In this document: piece by piece, positions 1 to 6,800 of the stretch | Layout of the letters: each line of letters begins with the position of its first letter | Position numbering within the stretch: position 1 is the stretch's first letter | Assembly: GCA_934277845.1 (NCBI GenBank) | Contig: CAKQVV010000046.1 | Span: forward strand, 1-11,553 | Length of the DNA stretch: 11,553 bases | DNA from: an uncultured Clostridia bacterium | GTDB taxonomy: Bacteria > Bacillota > Clostridia > Christensenellales > Pumilibacteraceae | Direction: 5' to 3' | The notes under the pieces: model-generated | Seen by the model: only the letters and a program-made list of their open reading frames with translations | Database searches by the model: none | Told to the model about the DNA's origin: nothing | Made by a program: the position numbers and the translations under genes

Positions 1-12
1 GGTATCAGCTCC

Positions 13-49
13 AAAAGAAAAGTATCCGTTTATCGGGTACTTTTCTTTT
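13..49 (+). terminator. Intrinsic terminator of a gene left of the window
   Basis: A 16-bp stem (13-28 with 34-49, one G-U pair) closes a 5-base loop (TTTAT). The arms are A/T-rich outside and G/C-rich at the top, and the 3' arm itself supplies the U-rich tract (TTTTCTTTT). No gene of this window reads into it, so it most likely ends a plus-strand gene outside the left edge. The A-rich 5' arm would also let it work on the minus strand. Its stem is related to the terminator after metQ (2954-2989). Confidence 0.8.
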
Positions 50-173
50 CGCAGTTTGGTCAAGGGATTCAACGCACCGACGACAACGCTATATAAAACC
101 GTTTCCGGCGGAACAAATCCTATAGCCTTACTTTATTACGATAAATTTTTTTCGGAATACTGCGTTAAAATCG

Positions 174-202
174 TTGACAACGGCGGATTTTTCATGTATA
201 AT
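174..202 (+). promoter_or_regulatory. Consensus sigma-A promoter of the metNIQ operon
   Basis: The -35 box TTGACA (174-179) and the -10 box TATAAT (197-202) match consensus at all 12 positions and are 17 bases apart. Transcription should start near 208-210, leaving only about 15 untranslated bases before the leader peptide start at 224. A promoter this strong next to the leader suggests that control acts after initiation. I see no clear operator palindrome overlapping it. Confidence 0.88.
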
Positions 203-223
203 GCACCCAAAAAGGAGATAGCG

Positions 224-313
224 ATGCGACGAAACGACAACAACATGATCATGTGCGGTATGATGCGTATGCAGGGCATGCGTAAATTTTCATATTGTCA
301 CTTGGTCGGATAG
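224..313 (+). CDS. Methionine-rich leader peptide of metNIQ (attenuator peptide)
   Basis: This frame encodes 29 residues, with Met at positions 1, 8, 10, 13, 14, 16 and 19 (codons at 245, 251, 260, 263, 269 and 278). It has a good ribosome binding site, AAAGGAG at 211-217, six bases before the ATG. The upstream in-frame extension back to 56 is ruled out because the promoter lies inside it. The stop (TAG, 311-313) is about 27 bases before an intrinsic terminator that precedes metN. By analogy with trp, his and phe leader peptides, I infer that the peptide has no function of its own. Slow translation of the Met codons when charged tRNA-Met is scarce would favour an antiterminator and let transcription enter metNIQ. 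An alternative is a Met- and Cys-rich metal-binding micropeptide (Cys at 11 and 25), but the methionine transporter downstream makes attenuation more likely. I know of no named family for it. Confidence 0.8.
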   Translation: MRRNDNNMIMCGMMRMQGMRKFSYCHLVG

Positions 314-345
314 CCGCATTCAATCGATATAGTCAATCGGGCGAT
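253..345 (+). promoter_or_regulatory. Candidate mutually exclusive leader RNA structures (1:2 and 2:3)
   Basis: Hand pairing gives two competing structures. (1:2) Bases 253-259 pair with 313-319: five Watson-Crick pairs (TGCGG with CCGCA) flanked by two G-U pairs. They enclose a 9-bp hairpin at 264-272/276-284 in the Met codons. (2:3) Bases 310-320 pair imperfectly with 335-345: nine pairs, one mismatch and two single-base bulges. This captures part of the terminator 5' arm (341-345). Segment 2 overlaps the leader stop codon (311-313). A ribosome stalled on the Met codons would leave segment 2 free to form the antiterminator, while a ribosome at the stop would cover it and allow termination. 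The 2:3 helix is weak and no energy was computed. Confidence 0.45.
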
Positions 346-376
346 AAGTCTTTCCGGGCTTATCGCTTTTATTTTA
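341..376 (+). terminator. Attenuator terminator in front of metN
   Basis: Arms GCGATAAG (341-348) and CTTATCGC (359-366) pair perfectly. Inner T349-G358 and C350-G357 pairs shorten the loop to six bases. The run TTTTATTTTAT (367-377) follows immediately. It lies after the leader peptide stop and before the metN ribosome binding site at 384-389. It can therefore only stop transcripts entering metNIQ, which is what an attenuator does. The metN ribosome binding site is outside the stem, so control should be on transcription rather than translation. Confidence 0.85.
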
Positions 377-395
377 TCGCAACAAGGAGCAAGGC

Positions 396-1388
396 GTGAT
401 AGAAATAAAGAACGTTTGTAAAAATTACGAAACGAGGCAAGGTACTTTTACCGCGCTGCAAAACATAAACGTTACGATCGGGGACGGCGACGTTTTCGGC
501 ATAATCGGCTTGTCGGGCGCGGGCAAATCGACGCTGGTGCGCTGTATTAACCTGCTCGAAAAGCCGAGCGCGGGCAGCATAATCGTCGACGGCGAGGACC
601 TGACAAGCGCGGACAACGCAAAATTGCGGATTATGCGGCGCAAGATCTCGATGATATTTCAGCAATTCAACCTGTTGCAGCAGCGGAGCGTGCTGAAAAA
701 CGTGGAACTCGCCGGCGAAATCGACCGAAGTCAAAACCGCCGCGAAAAAGCGATCGAACTCCTGACTACGGTAGGATTGAAAGACAAACTGAACGCCTAC
801 CCTTCGGAGTTGTCGGGCGGACAGCAACAGCGCGTGGCGATCGCGCGTGCGCTGATGACCGATCCGAAAGTACTGCTTTGCGACGAGGCGACGAGCGCGC
901 TGGATCCGGAAACTACGAAATCGATACTCGCGCTGTTGAAAGAACTGAACAAAAAACTCGGCTTGACGATCGTGATAATATCGCATCAGATGTCGGTAAT
1001 CGAGGCGATCTGCAACAAGGTCGCGATAATCGACAACGCGGAAATCGTCGAACAGGGCGAACTGCAAAACGTGTTTCTCTCGCCCAAAATGCCGATCACG
1101 AAACGGCTCGTTTACTCGGGGCGCGTGAACGCCGCCGTTCGCGGCGAAAAGTTCGTGAAACTGCTGTTCGACGGCACGACCGACAAACCGGTGATAACGC
1201 ACATTATTCAGGAATGCAACATACTTCTGTCGGTATTCTACGCCGAAACTAAAGTGATAAACGACGTGACCTACGGACAGATAATTTTCAGGCTCCCCTA
1301 CTACGACGAGGACATAGAAAAACTGCGCGCTTACCTCGACGAAAAGGGAGTCGCTTACGAGGAGGTAGACAGCGATGACTTTTGCTGA
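396..1388 (+). CDS. metN: Methionine ABC transporter ATP-binding protein MetN
   Basis: This is the ATPase of the MetNIQ importer (330 residues), which drives uptake of methionine across the cytoplasmic membrane. Visible motifs are Walker A GLSGAGKST (38-46), the Q-loop Gln (about 89), signature LSGGQQQR (139-146), Walker B and D-loop LLCDEATSALD (160-170, catalytic Glu 164) and the switch His (197). Residues from about 265 to 325 look like the NIL (ACT-like) domain typical of MetN, which binds methionine and shuts the transporter down when internal methionine is high (trans-inhibition, known for the family). The start is GTG at 396, with AAGGAG at 384-389 six bases upstream. It is the first structural gene of the operon, behind the Met-rich leader and its terminator. 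Its end overlaps metI by 14 bases. Length is normal for the family, and the flanking metI and metQ support the name. Confidence 0.96.
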   Translation: MIEIKNVCKNYETRQGTFTALQNINVTIGDGDVFGIIGLSGAGKSTLVRCINLLEKPSAGSIIVDGEDLTSADNAKLRIMRRKISMIFQQFNLLQQRSVLKNVELAGEIDRSQNRREKAIELLTTVGLKDKLNAYPSELSGGQQQRVAIARALMTDPKVLLCDEATSALDPETTKSILALLKELNKKLGLTIVIISHQMSVIEAICNKVAIIDNAEIVEQGELQNVFLSPKMPITKRLVYSGRVNAAVRGEKFVKLLFDGTTDKPVITHIIQECNILLSVFYAETKVINDVTYGQIIFRLPYYDEDIEKLRAYLDEKGVAYEEVDSDDFC

Positions 1389-2046
1389 AATAGCCGTGAT
1401 GACGGGCGAAACGCTGCTGATAACGATAATTTCCACCGTGTTTGCATACGCTCTGGGACTTCCGTGCGGCATTTTGCTGTCGGTGACCGGCAAGAACGGC
1501 ATAAAACCCTGCAAATGGCTGAACCTTGTCGTCGGCTTTATCGTCAACGTGCTGCGCTCGATACCCTGCCTTATAATAATCGTGCTGTGTATTCCGTGGA
1601 CGCGGGCATGGATGGGACGCGGCACGGGCGAATGGTACACGATTCTGATCCCGCTCACCGTCTGCGCGTTCGGTTTCGTGTCGCGAATGGTCGAACAGTC
1701 GCTCGCCGAAGTTCCTGCCGGCGAAATCGAAGCCGTTCGTTCGCTGGGCGCGACCGATTTTCAGTTGATTACCAAAGTTCTTCTGCCCGAAGCCCGGGTT
1801 TCGCTGATAACGGGCGCGGCGGTGGTTGCCGTCAGCATAATAGGCTACACGTCGTTTGCGTATAACATCGGAGCGGGCGGACTTATTTCGGGAATTTACA
1901 CCTACTACACGCGGCATACGGGCGACTACATGTCGTCGGTGTGGATGTGGCTGCTGATACTCATGGTAGTGCTCATCGTCCAGCTGATTCAGGAAGCCGG
2001 ACTGAAAATAGCAAAAAAAATAGACAAAAGGAGATTGTTAAAATGA
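1375..2046 (+). CDS. metI: Methionine ABC transporter permease MetI
   Basis: This is the membrane channel subunit of MetNIQ (223 residues). It has about five hydrophobic segments (roughly 10-38, 50-72, 88-105, 142-160 and 186-206). The cytoplasmic coupling (EAA) loop lies near 110-141, where EVPAGEIEAVRSLGA is followed by a Leu-Pro-Glu-Ala motif, and this loop docks on MetN. The stretch RSIPCLIIIVLCIPWTR matches the conserved MetI-type segment that begins RSIP. The ATG at 1375 lies inside the end of metN, with AGGAGGT at 1360-1366 eight bases upstream. This suggests translational coupling. The stop overlaps the metQ start in an ATGA. I see nothing truncated or odd, and length is typical for MetI (about 215-225 residues). 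Confidence 0.95.
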   Translation: MTFAEIAVMTGETLLITIISTVFAYALGLPCGILLSVTGKNGIKPCKWLNLVVGFIVNVLRSIPCLIIIVLCIPWTRAWMGRGTGEWYTILIPLTVCAFGFVSRMVEQSLAEVPAGEIEAVRSLGATDFQLITKVLLPEARVSLITGAAVVAVSIIGYTSFAYNIGAGGLISGIYTYYTRHTGDYMSSVWMWLLILMVVLIVQLIQEAGLKIAKKIDKRRLLK

Positions 2047-2939
2047 AAAACACGCTTAAAAAACTCTTGCTCGTTGCATTGTGCGCCCTGACCGCACTGT
2101 GCGTCTGCTTCGCCGCCGTCGGTTGCAAAAACGACGACAAAACGATTACGGTTTGTGCGTCCGCTACGCCTCACGCCGAAATCCTGAACGATATCGTAAA
2201 GGACGAACTCGAGAAAAAAGGCTACAAACTCGACGTCAAGGTGCTGGACTGGACGGAGCAAAACGACGCTGTGGCAAACGGCGATTACGATGCCAACTAC
2301 TTCCAGCACGTGCCGTATCTCAATCTTTACAACGGCAAAACCGCGCTGTTCGCGGCGTGCAAAGTCCACTACGAGCCGCTCGGTATCTACTACGGCAAGG
2401 CTGCCGTCGGCACCGCTCTCACAAACGGCAAAACGTTCGAGATTTGCGACGACGAGTCCAACGCCGTGCGCGCTTTTAACCTGCTCGCCGCAAAAGGCGT
2501 AATTTCCCGCGAAGCCGAGGGCGACAATTACCCGGTCGCGGCAAGCGGCGACAAACTGGCTATTTCCGAAACCGCCAAAACCTGGAAAAGCACGGACGGC
2601 AAAGTCGAAATAAAACTGGTGGCGGAAAACCTGCTCGTGTCGTCGATGGGCGATTACGATTTCGCGCTTCTTCCCTGCAACACCGCATACACCGGCAACG
2701 TGGGCGCGGACAAGCGCGCCGCCGTCGAGGACGACGCGGTCGAAGTCGCCGGCAAAGCGAACGTGATCGCCGCCCGCGCGGACGACTACAAAAACAACGC
2801 CGCATATAAAGCCAAGATCGACGCGCTCGCCGACGTCATGCTCTCAAAAGCCGTTTCCGACTACGTTGCCGAAAAATACAACGGCATCATCACCTGCTCG
2901 GATCAGACTCAGATCGATTTAAGACCGGAACTGAAATAA
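2043..2939 (+). CDS. metQ: Methionine-binding lipoprotein MetQ
   Basis: This is the extracellular substrate-binding protein of MetNIQ (298 residues). The N-terminus is a lipoprotein signal peptide: Lys residues at 2, 6 and 7, a hydrophobic core, then lipobox A-V-G-C with the lipidated Cys at about 28. The mature part has the NlpA/MetQ family hallmark DANYFQHVPYL, preceded by a conserved Asn and an Ala-Asn-Gly-Asp. The stretch VHYEPLGIYY follows and matches the usual MetQ pattern. I chose the ATG at 2043 because AAAAGGAG (2026-2033) sits nine bases upstream, and because it overlaps the metI stop as ATGA, typical of coupled genes. Binding of D- or L-methionine is inferred from the family and operon; related NlpA proteins can bind other ligands, but the Met-rich leader supports methionine. 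Confidence 0.95.
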   Translation: MKNTLKKLLLVALCALTALCVCFAAVGCKNDDKTITVCASATPHAEILNDIVKDELEKKGYKLDVKVLDWTEQNDAVANGDYDANYFQHVPYLNLYNGKTALFAACKVHYEPLGIYYGKAAVGTALTNGKTFEICDDESNAVRAFNLLAAKGVISREAEGDNYPVAASGDKLAISETAKTWKSTDGKVEIKLVAENLLVSSMGDYDFALLPCNTAYTGNVGADKRAAVEDDAVEVAGKANVIAARADDYKNNAAYKAKIDALADVMLSKAVSDYVAEKYNGIITCSDQTQIDLRPELK

Positions 2940-2953
2940 CCGCCGCATAAACG

Positions 2954-2990
2954 AAAAGAAAGGTACTCGCTCTGGGGTACCTTTCTTTTT
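2954..2990 (+). terminator. Terminator of metNIQ, probably bidirectional
   Basis: The 13-bp arms AAAAGAAAGGTAC (2954-2966) and GTACCTTTCTTTT (2977-2989) pair perfectly, with a T-G and a C-G pair above. The 3' arm ends in a T run. It begins 14 bases after metQ and lies about 23 bases beyond the stop of the convergent rsmG. The A-rich 5' arm would supply a U tract for minus-strand transcripts too. The stem resembles the one at 13-49, with one compensatory base-pair change. Confidence 0.88.
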
Positions 2991-3012
2991 GGTTCTGAAA
3001 ATAAACGTTCCT

Positions 3013-3684
3013 CTATTGCAACGGTTTCAGTCGGGGCAGATTCTTGCCGCGCGGATATTTCGGCGGCGTCGGGGCGATTTTGTCGATTATTATCAGTTTG
3101 CGCGTGATGCCGGGCGCGACGAAAACTTCGCGGATTTCGCGGATTCTGCCGCCGAGCAAACCTATCGCGTTCTCCGCCGCGGCTGCTTCCGCTTCGGCTT
3201 TTTCCGACTTGTACGCGATAAACGCGCCGCCGGCTTTCACAAACGGCAAGGCGTACTCGGCAAGCGTGGTAAGTTCGGCGACGGCGCGGGAAACCACGAC
3301 GTCGAATTCCGCTTTGTGCGGAAAATCCTCTATGCGCGCGTGCACGGCGTTTATGTTTTTCAGTCCGAGGTCGGCGATAACGTCGACGAGAAACGCGACT
3401 TTTTTATTCACGCTGTCGAGAAGCGTCATCGAGAGATCGTCGCGCACGATTTTCAGCGGAATACCGGGAAAACCCGCTCCGCTGCCGATGTCCAGCACTT
3501 TCGCGCCGCCCGGGATAAGGTCGACTGCCGCCAGCGAGTCGGTAAAATGCTTGACGCGGATTTCTCCGGGCTCGGTGATCGCCGTGAGATTGACCTTTTC
3601 GTTGCGTTCGGTCAGCATGTCGGCATAACGGTCGAAAGCCGCTTTTACGCGCTCGTTATTCATAATTTCGTCGTAATTCGTCAT
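3013..3684 (-). CDS. rsmG: 16S rRNA (guanine(527)-N7)-methyltransferase RsmG
   Basis: RsmG (GidB) methylates N7 of G527 in 16S rRNA using S-adenosylmethionine; in other bacteria its loss gives low-level streptomycin resistance. The 223-residue product has the family landmarks: EKVNLTAI (29-36), KHFTDSL (45-51), the SAM-binding loop DIGSGAGFPG (65-74) followed by IPLKI, and VSRAVAEL (131-138). The C-terminus is the usual basic tail with YPRGK and LPRLKPL. Length is normal. The ATG at 3684 has only a modest ribosome binding site (GGAG, 3696-3699, 11 bases away). It is transcribed alone from its own promoter and converges on metNIQ. In many Firmicutes it follows mnmG near the replication origin, and that context is absent here. 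Its SAM cofactor is made from methionine, but I see no regulatory link to the neighbouring operon. Confidence 0.96.
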   Translation of the reverse strand: MTNYDEIMNNERVKAAFDRYADMLTERNEKVNLTAITEPGEIRVKHFTDSLAAVDLIPGGAKVLDIGSGAGFPGIPLKIVRDDLSMTLLDSVNKKVAFLVDVIADLGLKNINAVHARIEDFPHKAEFDVVVSRAVAELTTLAEYALPFVKAGGAFIAYKSEKAEAEAAAAENAIGLLGGRIREIREVFVAPGITRKLIIIDKIAPTPPKYPRGKNLPRLKPLQ

Positions 3685-3706
3685 AAAACAATCCGCTCCG
3701 CGAGAT

Positions 3707-3736
3707 ATTATACCACCCCTGCCCGTAAAAAGTCAA
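3707..3736 (-). promoter_or_regulatory. Promoter of rsmG
   Basis: On the minus strand, TTGACT (3736-3731) and TATAAT (3712-3707) are separated by 18 bases. Transcription would start near 3700, giving a 5' untranslated region of about 16 bases. A second copy of the AGTCAAT word (3742-3748) lies exactly 11 bases from the one covering the -35 box (3731-3737). Confidence 0.7.
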
Positions 3737-3779
3737 TCGTAAGTCAATTGTATAATATCGGCAGCAAACGCCCAAACGC

Positions 3780-3808
3780 TTGCGCATAACAGAGAAACAC
3801 GATATAAT
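3780..3808 (+). promoter_or_regulatory. Candidate promoter of the first ABC fusion gene
   Basis: A perfect -10 box TATAAT (3803-3808) lies 61 bases before the TTG start. The best -35 at 17 bases is TTGCGC (3780-3785), which matches only the TTG half, so activation or a weak basal level is possible. An imperfect inverted repeat, GCAAACG (3764-3770) and CGCTTGC (3777-3783), touches this -35 and could be an operator. Confidence 0.45.
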
Positions 3809-3868
3809 AGGGTTATCGGCGACGACTGAAACAATCCCGAATATCTATCCAAAAAGGAGGAAACCGAA

Positions 3869-6800
3869 TTGCTGGAAATACGGCACGTAACCAAAACGTA
3901 TAATCCGAAGAAAGGCGTACCCGTAAAGGCTCTCGACGACGTGAGTCTTAAATTCGAGGACAAGGGCATGGTATTTATCCTCGGTAAGTCCGGAAGCGGC
4001 AAATCCACGCTCCTGAACGTACTGGGCGGACTCGACCGCGCGGACAGCGGCGAGTTTATCATAAAAGGCAAGTCGAGCAACAACTTTACGCAGTCGGACT
4101 TCGACAGTTACCGCAACACGTTCATCGGCTTTATCTTTCAGGAATACAATATTCTGCCCGAGTTCACGGTAGGCGCGAACATCGCGCTTGCGATGCAGCT
4201 GCAAGGCAAGAAAGCGACGAGCGAAGCCATCGGCGGAATTTTAGAAGAAGTCGACCTCGCAGGTTACGGCAACCGCAAGCCCAACGAACTTTCCGGCGGT
4301 CAGAATCAGCGCGTGGCGATCGCGCGTGCGCTCGTCAAGAACCCCGAAATGATCATGGCGGACGAGCCGACGGGTGCGCTGGACAGCAAGACCGGCAAGC
4401 AGGTTTTCGACACGCTTAAAAAACTGTCGGAAGAAAAACTCGTGCTTGTCGTTTCGCACGACCGCGACTTCGCCGAACTTTACGCCGACCGCATAATCGA
4501 ACTCAAAGACGGCAAGGTCATTTCCGACGTGTCTAAAACTTCCGTAAAGCCGGAGAGCGTTTCCGAAGGCATAAGCGCGGTGGACGAACGCGTCCTGCAC
4601 ATCAAAAAGGGCTATAAACTGACCGCACGCGACCTCGACCTTATCAACGAGTATATCGCGAAAGCCGACGGCGACACAATCATCTGCACGGACGACAAAG
4701 AAAACGTCGAAATCAAAAAGGTACTGAAAATCAACGACGACGGCAACAAAGACGAGTTTCTGGACACTAAACCTGAGGACGTAAAACTCAAAGAATACAC
4801 GCCCGCCGACAGCAAACTCGTCCGCTCGCACCTGCCCTTCCGCAATTCGCTCCGCATCGGCGCGAGCAGTCTTAAGGTCAAGCCGTTCCGCCTCGTGCTC
4901 ACGATACTTTTGTGCGTGGTGGCGTTTGCGATGTTCGGACTTGCCGACACCGTTGCGGCTTACGACAAGGACACGACCTACGAACGCTCGATTATGGACT
5001 CTAAAATCGAGGGCGCGGCGTTCACCAAAACCCGTTTCCGCTCCTACGACGACGATTCTAAAACCGCGGACGACGATTCGCCGATCGTCGATGAAAAACG
5101 CGGCTATTACGATGCCACTCTCATGGGCAAGACCGACGTCAAAAAGATAGAGGACGCGCTGGGCATTCCCATGCTGGCGGTATATACCGGCTCGATGTGG
5201 GGCGGCGACATCTCGTTCAACGATTCTATAGCGGACTCGAGTAAACTCTTTTCCGAAAACAACACGATATACAATATGACGTTGTCCGGCTTCAGCGAAA
5301 TCGACCGGACCGCGCTCGACAAGACCGGACTGAAACTCTCCGCCGGCAGAGTGCCGTCTGCCCCGGGCGAAATCCTTATCACGAACTTCGTCTACGACCA
5401 GTTCGCGCTCGCCGGCATGCGCGGCGGCGACGGAACGGGCGCAAAGTTCACGCCCGCATCTCCCCGGGAGATCCTGGACAAGAAAATGAAAGTCAAATGG
5501 CACGGCAACGAACTCGAGTTTACCGTCGCAGGCGTAGTCGAAACCAACTTCAACACCGACAAATACGCAAAACATCTGCCCGGCGCGGAAAAAGTCGAAG
5601 AGAGCATTGCGGACATGATCACCGCGTCCGAACTCGAAGCCACGCTGAAATACAGTTTTCACACCATCGGTTTCGTCGCTCCCGGCTCTATCGATATGCT
5701 GGAATCGGCTAAAACCGGCAAGGAAAGCGCCCCGTCCAACTCGAAAAATATAGGTTCGTTCGAATATAATTTAGAGTTTCTTTCGGGTTCGGGCATCCCT
5801 ATGCGCTTTCAGTACATCGCTTCTCTCTCCGCGCTGACCGACAGCGAAGCGGTCGTATGGACGAACGGCGCTAAAACCAACCTCGCGGACGGCGAATTAG
5901 TCCTGCCGTTCCGCCTCGGCGACAGCGAATATAACATGTATTGCTCCGCGACGCTTGTCGACAAACTGATCGGAAACGGTTATTACGAAGAGTCCGAAAG
6001 AACCGACCTTGGCAACACTACGCTCGGCTCGTTGCTCGATCATATTGCCGACAGAGCGACCGCAAAGGGAGTAAAGACCGATTATCCCGGAAAAGGCTAT
6101 CCCGACGCGTTCAGAACTTCCGCGCTCGCATGGGGCATAATCGCGGATGGCGACAGCGACGACAGGGTTTCCGAAGCATATCGGGAATACCTGACGAATT
6201 CTACGAACGACGGCTATTACGGTCAACGCGGCGGCTATATCGTAAACTCGTTCGGCGGCAAGCCCGGATACCTTTACGAGCGCGACGCGCTGAAACTGAT
6301 CGTAACGACCGAAAACATAGGCTGCGGTTCGTTCGGCGAAACGGGTACTTTCGACGTTTACGGACCGAAGTACAAGCACGGCAATTACAAAATAGTCGGC
6401 TACTATCTCCCGACTCCGGACTTCTCGTTCGCTCGGGAATGGTCGAAAGACACTACGATCGGTTCGTTATACGGCTCCGATATGCCGGCGGTGGTTGACG
6501 ACGAAATCTACACAATGATCTCAAAAAACGAGGACGTTTACCGTTTCTGTATCGGCAGAATGCCGTATACGAACGCTTCGGAAGTGAGGCAGATCGTCAG
6601 GTTCAATTACGACACTTTCGGCAGAGTACGCTATCAGCTCAAAAACGAAGTCAGTTCCACGCTGAATATGATGGACGACATGGTGGAAACGCTGTCGCAA
6701 GTGTTCCTGTACGTCGGCATCGGCTTTGCAGTGTTCGCCGCGCTCATGCTGTTCAACTTCATTTCCGTGTCCATTTCCTACAAAAAGCGCGAGATCGGTA

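Noticed and set aside
56..313. An 85-codon reading of the frame that ends with the Met-rich peptide
   Set aside because: The promoter (174-202) lies within it and the ribosome binding site at 211-217 points to the ATG at 224, so only the last 29 codons are likely translated.
1..395. SAM riboswitch (S-box) or tRNA-Met T-box before metN
   Set aside because: The transcript before the terminator is short and occupied by the leader frame. I see no S-box core or T-box GGUGG-type sequence. A covariance-model scan would settle it.
369..1658. A 429-codon minus-strand open frame spanning metN and part of metI
   Set aside because: It is antisense to two clearly identified genes, of biased composition, and crosses the metN/metI boundary.
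3751..3756. TATAAT as an alternative -10 box for the first ABC fusion gene
   Set aside because: There is no usable -35 at 16-18 bases upstream (AAAAGT or similar), so the TATAAT at 3803-3808 is preferred.
4241..5662. A 473-codon minus-strand open frame opposite the first ABC fusion gene
   Set aside because: It is a shadow of the real coding strand, with no ribosome binding site and no recognisable domain.
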